64,000 nucleotides of DNA from Sphingomonas sp. R647. Its GTDB lineage: Bacteria; Pseudomonadota; Alphaproteobacteria; Sphingomonadales; Sphingomonadaceae. Numbering within the stretch: the stretch's first letter is position 1; each line of letters starts with the position of its first letter. The notes beneath the pieces were generated by a model. That model was not told the DNA's origin and ran no database searches. It saw only the letters and a program-made list of their open reading frames with translations. The DNA lies in NCBI RefSeq assembly GCF_020177055.1, contig NZ_JAIQXT010000001.1, forward strand, positions 310,001-374,000. Direction: 5' to 3'. Below are positions 52,479 through 60,081 of the stretch, piece after piece. The translations under genes were made by a program, and so were the position numbers.

Positions 52479-53132
52479 TCACCCCCAGGGACGTTCGCGA
52501 AACCACTTGGTGATGACGTACTTCGTTCCTGCGCGCACCTTCATCGCATGGTGCAGCGTCGAGGGGTTGGGCGTGCCGTTGGGCCGCAAATTGCTCCACG
52601 CGAGCAGCTTCCCCGGCTCGGGCTGGACCAGCTTGTCGATCGCCTTGAACCGGGTCGCGCCGCCCGCCTCGACCGCGTTGAGGTAGATCATCACCGTCCA
52701 GGTCCGCTGCCCCGACACCGCGCAGAATTTCTCGAAATCGACCCCGGTCGGCTCGAAATAGTCGGTATGCGCCTTGAACTCCTGTCCCACGGCATAGCGC
52801 TGGCCCTGCAGCGGCTCGCCATGTGCGGGATCGAGGCCGATAAAGTCACAGATCATCGCGTCGAGCCGCTGTGCCGCCGCGTCGTCCGCCGCCAGATCAC
52901 AGGTTTCGCTGGTGCGGAACACGTCGTCGCCATTATAGTCCGAAATCGTCGACGGCCGCCGGTCGCGATCGATCATCGCCATCAGTTCGGCACAGAAGTC
53001 CGCGTCCAGAAACCCCTTGCGCATGAACAAGGTCAGCTTCGGCGTCGGCACCTTCTGGATGCGGGGCCGAGCGCTCAGGCGCTCAATCACGGGTTCGATC
53101 GGAAATCCGGCGGCGGGTGAGGGAGCGATCAT
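52479..53132 (-). CDS. Prolyl-4-hydroxylase-type 2-oxoglutarate/Fe(II) oxygenase
   Basis: A 217-residue P4H-alpha-like dioxygenase. The iron triad is His122 and Asp124 (AHTDYF) and a His of LHHAMKV (194-195), with Lys204 (TKYVITKW) as 2-oxoglutarate ligand. RTSETCDL and RTWTVMIYLNAVEAGGATRF are standard P4H blocks. Substrates could be proline residues in a partner protein or a small molecule. The ATG at 53132 is preferred to 53198. It faces the TonB receptor gene across a terminator and diverges from the GspE-like gene; P4H-type genes beside TonB receptors recur in sphingomonads, which suggests but does not prove a shared function. Confidence 0.87.
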   Translation of the reverse strand: MIAPSPAAGFPIEPVIERLSARPRIQKVPTPKLTLFMRKGFLDADFCAELMAMIDRDRRPSTISDYNGDDVFRTSETCDLAADDAAAQRLDAMICDFIGLDPAHGEPLQGQRYAVGQEFKAHTDYFEPTGVDFEKFCAVSGQRTWTVMIYLNAVEAGGATRFKAIDKLVQPEPGKLLAWSNLRPNGTPNPSTLHHAMKVRAGTKYVITKWFRERPWG

Positions 53133-53239
53133 CGCGCGGGTTTGCCAGAAGCGATTGCGCGCATCCAGAGGCGGCGCACGACTTAAAAGCGTCACCAAAA
53201 CGCAGGCGAATTGTCACATCGACGCCATAGCGCAGCAAC

Positions 53240-54268
53240 ATGCGCGACGCCGACACGCTCGACCAACTGGTACAGGCCGCGATCGATGCGGGTATCCCTG
53301 CATTGCATCTGGTGCGGGAGGGGGAGGGTGTCCGTGTCCTCGTCCGCACCGTCGCCGGTCTGGCGCCGGTGCGCAGCGTCGTTGCGCGCGCAGACTGGAT
53401 CGACGCCGCACAGGCGCTTCCCAATGCGACGCGGCGCGGGGACCGCGTCGTGATCGACCTGATCCATCGCAGCGCAGTGGTCGGCGGCTTTGCGGACCTC
53501 GGCATGCCCGGCTCAATGCGCGCGGCGATCGAGCGCGAGACACTGGCCGCAGGCGGGGTGATCCTGATCGCTTCGGACGATCCCGCGACACTGACTGCCG
53601 CGATGGCCGCCGCCGTCCACGCGCCCGGTGAGCGCCATATCGTGCACGTCGATGCCGATCGCGCCGATCTCGACGCCGCCGCGCGTATGGATTGCGACGC
53701 GATCCTGCTGCGCGCCGATGGCGACCGCGCGGTGCTGTCCGCTGCATTCGACCACGCCCAGCGCGGCGTCCGTATCGTGCTCGGCGTCGACGCGCCCGAT
53801 GTCATGGCGGCAATCGCTAGCCTCCGCGCCGCACGCGTCGAGCGTCACCTGCTCGCGTTTGCGCTGCGGGTCGCGATTGCTGCGCGAGAGGAGCGGGGGC
53901 TTTGTCCGACCTGCCGCCGCCCGACTCAGGCGGCGGGCTCCGAATCGGCGTTGCTCGGGGTCGATCCGGGGACGGTGATCTACCGCGCCGCTGGCTGTGG
54001 CGCGTGCGACGGCACCGGCTTTGCCGGATCGGTCATGCTGTTTGAGACGGTCGCGGTCGATCCCGGTCTGCGCCGCTTGCTGGCTGAGGGCGGCGACATC
54101 GCGATTCTCGCGCGCCATGCCTTTGTCGGCACCCCGACCCTCGCCGGATCGGCGCGGGCGCTGGCGCGCGAGGGGCGAATCACCGCCGAAGCCGCCATCC
54201 GGATCGCCCGCGCGGCCGGGTCGGGGCCGGTTGCGGCCTCTGCACACCCGCATCTGTTGATGGCATGA
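53240..54268 (+). CDS. GspE/PilB-like protein lacking the P-loop
   Basis: A 342-residue protein resembling the C-terminal half of type II secretion ATPases. The conserved tetracysteine zinc knob is present: CPTC (222, 225) and CGAC (253, 256), followed by GTGFAGSVMLFE as in GspE. Where GspE has LVTGPTGSGKTTTLYA, this protein has LIASDDPATLTAAMAAA (about 109-124), so Walker A is gone; the Walker B-like segment is CDAILLRADGD. It is therefore probably not an ATPase. The N-terminal GspE domain is replaced by about 80 short residues. It may be a regulatory or structural paralogue of a secretion motor; no other gsp gene is in the window. Confidence 0.72.
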   Translation: MRDADTLDQLVQAAIDAGIPALHLVREGEGVRVLVRTVAGLAPVRSVVARADWIDAAQALPNATRRGDRVVIDLIHRSAVVGGFADLGMPGSMRAAIERETLAAGGVILIASDDPATLTAAMAAAVHAPGERHIVHVDADRADLDAAARMDCDAILLRADGDRAVLSAAFDHAQRGVRIVLGVDAPDVMAAIASLRAARVERHLLAFALRVAIAAREERGLCPTCRRPTQAAGSESALLGVDPGTVIYRAAGCGACDGTGFAGSVMLFETVAVDPGLRRLLAEGGDIAILARHAFVGTPTLAGSARALAREGRITAEAAIRIARAAGSGPVAASAHPHLLMA

Positions 54269-54318
54269 TCACAGGCGCTTGACGCTCGTTAGAGGCGCCG
54301 CTAAGCGCGCCCCTTCAC

Positions 54319-54396
54319 GGCGATCGTAGTTCAATTGGTTAGAGCACCGGCTTGTGATGCCGGAAGTTGCGGGTTCAAGTCCCGTCGGTCGCCCCA
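54319..54396 (+). tRNA. tRNA-His (anticodon GUG)
   Basis: Acceptor GCGATCG pairs with CGGTCGC, with the extra G at position -1 (54319) opposite C73, a hallmark of tRNA-His, and encoded CCA. The anticodon stem CCGGC/GCCGG encloses TTGTGAT, giving GTG. The T arm GCGGGTTCAAGTCCCGT is intact. Confidence 0.96.
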
Positions 54397-54487
54397 TTTT
54401 CCCACCCCCTGATATTTTGGGCTGGCGCTCGCCGGTGCGGAAGAATATTACGCGCCCTCGAAATATTCTTAGCCGACTGGAAGCGCC

Positions 54488-55540
54488 ATGACCGCCGTGT
54501 GGGACCTGCCTGATTTCGATGCGCATGAGGGGGTTCACCTCATCACCGACCCTGCGAGCGGCCTGCGCGCGGTGATCGCGGTCCACTCGACCAATCTCGG
54601 CCCGGCGGCGGGCGGCGTGCGCTTCTGGCACTATGCCGATGGCAATGCCGCAATCACCGACGCGCTGCGGTTGTCGCGGGGCATGAGCTTCAAGAACGCC
54701 ATGGCCAGCCTGCCATTGGGTGGCGGCAAGGGCGTCGTGCTCGCCCCCGAACCCGGCGCGACGATCACCGAGGCGCAGCTGATCGCGTTCGGTGAGGCGG
54801 TCGAGTCGCTCGGTGGTCGTTATGTGACCGCCGAAGATGTCGGCATGTCCGAAGAGCGGATGAAGGTCATCGCGACCCGCACCCGCCACGTCTCCGGCCT
54901 GCCCGTCGCGGGCGGCAACGCGGGCGGCGATCCGGGGCCGTTCACCGCGCTCGGCATCTATCTCGGCGTCAAGGCGGCGGCGAAGCGCGCGCTCGGCGCC
55001 GATTCGATGGCCGGCGTTCATGTCGCGGTGCAGGGTGTGGGCAGCGTCGGCGGCGGCCTCGCCCGCCGCCTCGCCGCTGACGGCGCCAAACTGACCCTCG
55101 CCGACGTCAACGCCGACAAGGCTCAGGCACTCGCCGCCGAACTGGGCGCGGACGTCGTCGCGGCTGACGCGATCGCCACGGTCGAAGCCGAAATCTTCAG
55201 CCCCAACGCCTTGGGCGCGATCCTGACAGAAGCCAGCATCGCGGCGCTCCAGTGCAAGGTCGTCGCCGGCGGCGCGAACAACCAGCTCGCCAAGCAGGGC
55301 GACGGCGCCCGCATCCACGCGCGCGGCATCCTTTACGCCCCCGATTACGTCATCAACGCTGGCGGCATCATCAATGTCGGCCTGGAATATCTCGGCCAGG
55401 GCGACCGCGCCGAGGTGGAAGCCCGCATCGCCCGCATCCCCGACCGCCTCACCGAGGTGTGGGACGAAAGCGACCGCACCGGCGACCCGGCAAGCGAAGT
55501 CGCGGACCGGATCGCGATGCGGCTGATCGGGCGGGGGTAA
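54488..55540 (+). CDS. Leucine-dehydrogenase-like Glu/Leu/Phe/Val dehydrogenase
   Basis: A 350-residue NAD-dependent amino-acid dehydrogenase that would interconvert branched-chain amino acids and 2-oxo acids. The N-terminal catalytic domain has AVHSTNLGPAAGGVRFW, SRGMSFKNAMASLPLGGGKGV (catalytic Lys) and YVTAEDVGMS; the C-terminal Rossmann domain has VAVQGVGSVGGGLARRL and closes with AGGANNQLA and DYVINAGGIINVG. Length and motifs fit leucine or phenylalanine dehydrogenase rather than glutamate dehydrogenase. It starts 91 bases after tRNA-His; a small unknown gene follows after 6 bases. Confidence 0.9.
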   Translation: MTAVWDLPDFDAHEGVHLITDPASGLRAVIAVHSTNLGPAAGGVRFWHYADGNAAITDALRLSRGMSFKNAMASLPLGGGKGVVLAPEPGATITEAQLIAFGEAVESLGGRYVTAEDVGMSEERMKVIATRTRHVSGLPVAGGNAGGDPGPFTALGIYLGVKAAAKRALGADSMAGVHVAVQGVGSVGGGLARRLAADGAKLTLADVNADKAQALAAELGADVVAADAIATVEAEIFSPNALGAILTEASIAALQCKVVAGGANNQLAKQGDGARIHARGILYAPDYVINAGGIINVGLEYLGQGDRAEVEARIARIPDRLTEVWDESDRTGDPASEVADRIAMRLIGRG

Positions 55541-55546
55541 ATCCGG

Positions 55547-55744
55547 ATGCGCACTGTCTTCGGCACCGCCAGCGTGCGCCTCTACCATCTCAGTGAGCAG
55601 GATGCGGCCGCTGAGACCTTGTTCTACGGGCCGCTCAGCGAAGCACTCGCGATCGCGAGCCAGCAATCGGAAGACATCCAGGCCGGGTTGTGGCTCGCGA
55701 CGGAGAACGACGTGGTTCCCTATCTCGATATGAGCGACGACTAG
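55547..55744 (+). CDS. Small protein of unknown function
   Basis: A 65-residue acidic protein, MRTVFGTASVRLYHLSEQDAAAE...GLWLATENDVVPYLDMSDD. I do not recognise a named family. It follows the dehydrogenase gene after 6 bases and shares its codon use, so it is probably co-translated. The balanced strand/helix pattern and the clean start/stop spacing argue that it is real. Function unknown. Confidence 0.65.
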   Translation: MRTVFGTASVRLYHLSEQDAAAETLFYGPLSEALAIASQQSEDIQAGLWLATENDVVPYLDMSDD

Positions 55745-55804
55745 CCTGCCCCCAAAAGGTTCTGCAGACACCTCGACCAGCTACTTCCCAAGCGCCAGCG
55801 ACTG

Positions 55805-55985
55805 TCACGCGGGCCATCATACCGCTCTGCGGCACCCGCGTTCATGAAGGATTTGCGGGGGCGCAACACAACGGCCGCACGCGCCTTGGAGTTCACCCTC
55901 CTCACGGTAGCGCGATCAGGGACCCTGCAGAACAAGCTGTGGACCGTGCCTGCCGCAAGGGGCAGGGCCAGACGACCTACAGCTA
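55805..55985 (+). pseudogene. Decayed tyrosine-recombinase (P4-type integrase) fragment
   Basis: The reading frame through the ATG at 55844, extended upstream, gives AAPAFMKDLRGRN, then AARALEFTLLTVARSG and, after a gap, KLWTVPAARGRARR. These match the start of the catalytic domain of P4-type integrases (VPAFMxxLRxR...AARALEFxxLTAARSGEVxGxxWxEID...WxVPAxRMK). The stretch between ARSG and LW is missing about a dozen residues, and no catalytic His-x-x-Arg or Tyr follows, so it is a relic. The rest of this 551-base gap (55745-56295) contains no gene I can support. It is the boundary between backbone genes and the RiPP cluster. Confidence 0.6.
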
Positions 55986-56295
55986 TCACACGGGCGACGC
56001 CTCGTTACAGGGCGAGTAGAGCCAGGCCGGATCGGCGGCGGTGATGGCCGACGCGCAGGTGTCCGCTCGGGTTGATCTACTGCATTGCCCAATGCGTGTC
56101 CGCCTACCACCATTACGAGGCGTCCAGCCGCGTCAATCGCGGACGGGTAGCTCATGGCAGTGAGGACATGGTCAGGTTTCGGGAGGCCAACACGGGAACG
56201 CCGACGTTCGGCCCGCGGCTCGAAGTCTCAGCACGGCCCAATTTTTTGTCGTTCACGATTATCATGCGAGCCGGCATCTTGCTTCAACCTGCCGT

Positions 56296-58263
56296 CTAGC
56301 ATCTGTCGTCGTCGCAGCTAGCGCCACCATTTCTCTGGGGGATCGTGCGCAAGTGCTGTTCCGCGAGGCGCAGAAAGTGCCCGATCGCCAAAGCGGACAG
56401 GAGGGCCGAGCGATATCGCGCCTGGACTTGCGGGCGATCCCATCCATGTTCGGGCCAGTCCGCCACCAGCTGCCGCATCGCGATCACATCGACCACCCGC
56501 GCTGCCGCATCGCTCGCCGCGATGGCCTCGACCTCCTCGACCAGGCGGTCGTGCGCCTCGACCATGCCGATATGCCAGTCGGACGCCTGAAGCCCGCGCG
56601 CGCGGGACATCCGGATCGCCTCAGGCAGCCGGTCCGCAAGTCCCACCCGCACCATGGCGGACGAAATTCCGTCGCGCAGATACTGGTCCTCGGGCACCGT
56701 GAGGCAGAACTCGGTCAGCCGCCGGTCGGCCGTCGGATCGCGGCGGTCGATCCGCCACTGCGCCAGCATTGCCTTGCCATAATTCGCGCCATCGCCGCGC
56801 TGCATTACCTCCACCCGTGCCGCAATACTGTCCCTACCGGCGGTCTGGTCGCCTGCGCGCGCGTGTCTCCAAGAAGGTCCCAGCGCGACACGACGCGACG
56901 GCGCGATCAGCCTGATTGCACCGGCATCGGGTGCCCGCCCCAGCGCGCCCGCGAGCCACCCCCATAACGCGGGTGGCATGTTCGGCCCGATGGCCAGCGC
57001 CGCGATGCTCCGCCACGGCTGCCCGTCGCGCGCCATCGCACGTGCCTCGCGCGCGAACGTGCGCCAGGCCCCACCAGCCAGCCAGGACGCGGGGCCAAGT
57101 TGGCCATTATAGCTGATCGTCATGTTGCCCTGCTGCCCGATCAGCAGCACGCCGATCCCGCGATCGCGCACGCCATCAAAGATCGCGTTGGCCCAAGGCT
57201 CGTTGGCAAGGTTACCGGCCGGAAGCTCGCTGTCTTGAAACAGTCGCGCCAGCCCGTCGAGCGGCGTGCGCCCGCGCGTGTCGATCCGGACATGCTCGAC
57301 ATTGGGGTAGCGCGCGGCGAGCGTCGCGGCGAGCGGGCCTTCATCGACGATCCGACCGGGGACGAAGCTGGCATTGAAGCCGGGGCGCGGGACCGCAGTA
57401 AAGGCAACCACGCGGCGACCGAGCGCGCCTTGCAACCGTGCCGCAGTCGCGGTCACCGCGCCGCTGTCGAGCCCGCTGCTGCACTGGGTGGCGACGGTCT
57501 CCGCGCCGCGCAGCCGCGCCTGCACCGCGCGATCGAGTTGCTCACGCAGCGCGGCGTGATAGTCTTCGGGGCGGGTCAGCTTCAGCCGGGTATGCGGGGC
57601 TTGCCAGCGCCACACCTCACGAACGCTCTGTTGATCGATCCGCAGGCAGCTGCCTCTCGGTACCTTCAGGACATGCTGGAAACAGCTCGCCTCGCGCGCG
57701 GGAAATATCCCGTCGAGCGAACGCGCGAGCAGGTCGGCATCTGGCCGATAGGGAACGTCATCAAGCGCGTGGAGCCCTTTGGGCATCGAGGCAAAGGCGA
57801 TCAGGCTGCCGCTGCGATAATAATGAATCGGGCGGTCGCCGAACGGGTCGCGTGCGAGCAGCAAGGCGCGGTCCTGCACGTCCCAGATCGCGACGGCAAA
57901 ATCGCCATAGAGTCGGTCGAAACAGCCGCTTCCCCAACGTTCGAACGCGGCGAGGACCAGCGCCGCATCGCTAAGGTCACGCGCATCAGGTTCGGCGATG
58001 CCGAGCGCGCGGGCGAGATCATCGCGTTCGTCAAGCCGTACATCGGCGACCAGCCGGTAACGCCCGCCGCCACCGGTCAGTGGCTGGCGGTCGAAGCGGT
58101 CTTCGGGCAGCATGTGCATCAGGTTGCGCCCGAGGCCGACACCCCCCGCGCTCCAGTCGCGCCGATCATCGGGGCCGTAACGTGCCTGGGCGTCGAGCAT
58201 CCGCGCCAGCTTTGGCCCGACCGGACGGCCGTCATAGTAGCACAGGCCCGCGATTGCGGTCAT
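56296..58263 (-). CDS. Asparagine-synthetase-like macrocyclase (lasso C-type)
   Basis: A 655-residue member of the AsnB superfamily. The N-terminal part is a class-2 glutamine-amidotransferase-like fold (MTAIAGLCYYDGRP; about 1-190) in which the catalytic Cys2 is replaced (Met-Thr at the start), so it cannot use glutamine. The synthetase part has the PP-loop SSGLDS (262-267) that binds ATP, and GRIVDEGPLAATLAARYP. This combination is what lasso-peptide cyclases (C proteins, McjC-like) have: they adenylate an Asp/Glu side chain to form a macrolactam. It lies 15 bases downstream of the PqqD-like gene on the same strand, the usual B1-C neighbours. Ordinary asparagine synthesis is unlikely. Confidence 0.85.
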   Translation of the reverse strand: MTAIAGLCYYDGRPVGPKLARMLDAQARYGPDDRRDWSAGGVGLGRNLMHMLPEDRFDRQPLTGGGGRYRLVADVRLDERDDLARALGIAEPDARDLSDAALVLAAFERWGSGCFDRLYGDFAVAIWDVQDRALLLARDPFGDRPIHYYRSGSLIAFASMPKGLHALDDVPYRPDADLLARSLDGIFPAREASCFQHVLKVPRGSCLRIDQQSVREVWRWQAPHTRLKLTRPEDYHAALREQLDRAVQARLRGAETVATQCSSGLDSGAVTATAARLQGALGRRVVAFTAVPRPGFNASFVPGRIVDEGPLAATLAARYPNVEHVRIDTRGRTPLDGLARLFQDSELPAGNLANEPWANAIFDGVRDRGIGVLLIGQQGNMTISYNGQLGPASWLAGGAWRTFAREARAMARDGQPWRSIAALAIGPNMPPALWGWLAGALGRAPDAGAIRLIAPSRRVALGPSWRHARAGDQTAGRDSIAARVEVMQRGDGANYGKAMLAQWRIDRRDPTADRRLTEFCLTVPEDQYLRDGISSAMVRVGLADRLPEAIRMSRARGLQASDWHIGMVEAHDRLVEEVEAIAASDAAARVVDVIAMRQLVADWPEHGWDRPQVQARYRSALLSALAIGHFLRLAEQHLRTIPQRNGGASCDDDRC

Positions 58264-58278
58264 CGCCCGGTCCCGTCG

Positions 58279-58569
58279 CTAATCGCGGTCGTGGACGATC
58301 AGGCCCGCCGCGAGCAGCTGAGGGATGACGCTTGCCAGGTCGCTTGCCGCCGCGTCACGCGTCACGTCGAACTTCGCGCACAGCGTACCGACCAAGGCCT
58401 CGAACCCGCTCCCGTCACGCAGATCGCCGATCAGCGCGCGCATCGCCCCCTTCAACCCGAAATATTTCGACGTTTCCATCGCCAGAATGACACTTTCATC
58501 GCCGACCTCAGCGATTATCAGGCTCTCCGACAGTCGAAAGCTGCCGTCGTACAACGCAACATCTGACAT
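58279..58569 (-). CDS. PqqD-like RiPP recognition element (lasso B1-type)
   Basis: A 96-residue free-standing RRE. The winged-helix pattern is clear: RLSESLIIAEVGDESVILAMETSKYFGLKGAMRALIGDLRDG...FEALVGTLCAKFDVTRDAAASDLASVIPQLLAAGLI. In PqqD and lasso B1 proteins this fold binds the precursor leader and presents it to the protease and cyclase. The ATG at 58569 begins the operon with the cyclase gene. It is divergent from the precursor-like gene, with 184 bases between the two starts. Confidence 0.88.
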   Translation of the reverse strand: MSDVALYDGSFRLSESLIIAEVGDESVILAMETSKYFGLKGAMRALIGDLRDGSGFEALVGTLCAKFDVTRDAAASDLASVIPQLLAAGLIVHDRD

Positions 58570-58699
58570 GAACTAAACCGACCGCATCTTGAGCGGGCCG
58601 GAAGCGACACCGCTGCGGCGGGCTAGCGGATGGGCCTGTTCGATGCAATTGCCGGGCGCAGCAGCACCAATCGGCGCGTAGACCACCCGCTCTTCCACT

Positions 58700-58728
58700 T
58701 TGACTCAATACCTTGGGCGCTTTAGTTA
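58700..58728 (+). promoter_or_regulatory. Probable promoter of the precursor-peptide operon
   Basis: TTGACT (58700-58705) and TAGTTA (58723-58728) are separated by exactly 17 bases. Transcription would start near 58735, about 20 bases before the precursor ATG, leaving room for the ribosome site AGGGGG. Confidence 0.55.
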
Positions 58729-58753
58729 TCACGCAAATTAGGGGGCGATGACT

Positions 58754-58894
58754 ATGAATACGCATGAGGACGCGAAGCTGCCGTTCGAGCCGTCGGAGCT
58801 GGTCGAGCATGGCGACGTCAATACCTTGACCGAGAACCGTCTCTCCGGGGGTGCGCCCGGGGACGGCAATGGCGGTGGCGCCGGCTATTCCTGA
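58754..58894 (+). CDS. RiPP precursor peptide (lasso-leader-like, Gly-rich core)
   Basis: A 46-residue peptide. The leader has PFEPSELVEHGDVNTLT (about 10-26), which resembles the Y/F-x-P...L-x-x-x-G-x5-T pattern of lasso leaders: Leu16, Gly20 and Thr26, the last at the usual penultimate leader place. The remainder, ENRLSGGAPGDGNGGGAGYS, is Gly-rich with one Asp (37), one aromatic (Tyr45) and a terminal Ser46. If Thr26 is at -2 the core starts at Asn28 and Asp37 is residue 10, giving a larger ring than the 7-9 known for lasso peptides. A start at Ser31 would put Asp at 7. AGGGGG lies 8 bases before the ATG; an ATG at 58748 is less likely. Confidence 0.65.
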   Translation: MNTHEDAKLPFEPSELVEHGDVNTLTENRLSGGAPGDGNGGGAGYS

Positions 58895-58959
58895 ACATCG
58901 TTGCGGGTTCTGAACAGAATAGCGGTCGCCTCACGGCGACCGCGTGGGAGCATTGCGTC

Positions 58960-60081
58960 ATGCACGCACCGAAGCCGACTGCGGGAAGCTTCGTTGTTTC
59001 CGCGCTCGCCGATGCCAAGACCTTGCTCGCCAGTCCTGCCGTCGGGCCATGGGACGGCAGCGTCGCGCTGCAGCAGGTTCCCGGGCATTCGGCCAGCGCG
59101 GCGCTGATCGCGCGCGGGGTCGCGCTGCGCGCGCTGTGGATGTGGGGCAAGGATCGCGCGCGTCATGCCCGGGTGCGAAAGATTGCCGCGAACGCGCTCG
59201 CGCCGCGCGCGATCGCGGGGCTATTGGGCAAGAGTGCGACTTTGGCACTCGAACTCCTGACACCCGGGCGGGAAGACCAGAAGATGGAGCTGGTCGGCGA
59301 GTTCGTTGCCCCCCTCATTCGCCAGCCCTTTCTGGCGCATTTCGGTGTATGCGGTGCTCAGGCCGCGATGTTGCACGGGCATTTTGCCATGATGGCGCCG
59401 TTCGTGCGGTCGGTCGCCGCGGTGTCGAACGAGCCTGCGCCCTATTTCGCACTGGCTGCAGCCGCGCAGATGATCGACACGCTCTGGGAGGGGCCGCTGC
59501 CGCGTGAAGCGGTCGGTGCGCGGGTCATGATCGATGCGGTGAATGCGGGCGCGCTGACCCGCGACGAAGCGATATCCCATGCAATTTTGCTGATGTTCGG
59601 CAACGAGACCAGCGTCCAGGCGCTGGCCGGGCTGATCGCCCGACTGATCGAGCGACCTGATCTGTGGCACGCGGTCGCGTCGGGCGCGCTGGCAGTCGAA
59701 AAGCTGGTCGAAGAGGGAATCCGGCTAGGTCCGCCCACGAACATGACGCTGGTCCGTACAACGACCGCACCAGTCGACTGCGCGGGGATGACGCTGGCGG
59801 CGGGTACCGAGATCCGGATGCCGCTCGGCGCGCTCAACCGTGACCCCTGCGCCTTTGTCGATCCCGACACATTCGATCCCGAACGTGATGCGTCGAAGCA
59901 CATCGCCTTTGGCGGGGGACCCAGCCTGTGTGTCGGTGCTCATCTTGCGCGCACGACTCTCTGCATTGCGATCCGCGCGCTTGTGACCGCCTATCCCGCG
60001 AGCCCCCAAGCACGTATTGTCCGCGATATGATCCGCACCCATGAGCAGGGCGTGGTCGCAATCCATGTCGACACCGCATGA
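58960..60081 (+). CDS. Cytochrome P450, cluster tailoring enzyme
   Basis: A soluble 373-residue P450, a little short of the bacterial norm of about 400. The heme loop FGGGPSLCVGAHLAR has axial Cys324; ExxR is Glu252-Arg255 (VEEGIRLGP); helix I is FGNETS (213-218) in place of AGxxTT, with the acid and Thr kept; helix C has HARVRK. The enzyme appears intact. GGGAG precedes the ATG by 9 bases. It starts 65 bases after the precursor stop and overlaps the kinase gene by 4 bases, so its substrate is probably the precursor or its product. It could oxidise or cross-link the sole core Tyr; that is inference. Confidence 0.88.
   Translation: MHAPKPTAGSFVVSALADAKTLLASPAVGPWDGSVALQQVPGHSASAALIARGVALRALWMWGKDRARHARVRKIAANALAPRAIAGLLGKSATLALELLTPGREDQKMELVGEFVAPLIRQPFLAHFGVCGAQAAMLHGHFAMMAPFVRSVAAVSNEPAPYFALAAAAQMIDTLWEGPLPREAVGARVMIDAVNAGALTRDEAISHAILLMFGNETSVQALAGLIARLIERPDLWHAVASGALAVEKLVEEGIRLGPPTNMTLVRTTTAPVDCAGMTLAAGTEIRMPLGALNRDPCAFVDPDTFDPERDASKHIAFGGGPSLCVGAHLARTTLCIAIRALVTAYPASPQARIVRDMIRTHEQGVVAIHVDTA

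Noticed and set aside
54319..54396. tRNA-His as the attachment site of the RiPP island
   Set aside because: No second copy of the tRNA 3' end was noticed near either border of the cluster, and two backbone-like genes lie between the tRNA and the integrase relic.
56072..56299. 75-codon plus-strand ORF in the gap before the AsnB-like gene
   Set aside because: No ribosome site, no recognisable motif, and uneven codon use; likely chance.
57100..58566. 488-codon plus-strand ORF opposite the AsnB-like and RRE genes
   Set aside because: The minus-strand proteins have diagnostic motifs (SSGLDS PP-loop, winged-helix RRE); the plus-strand product has none.
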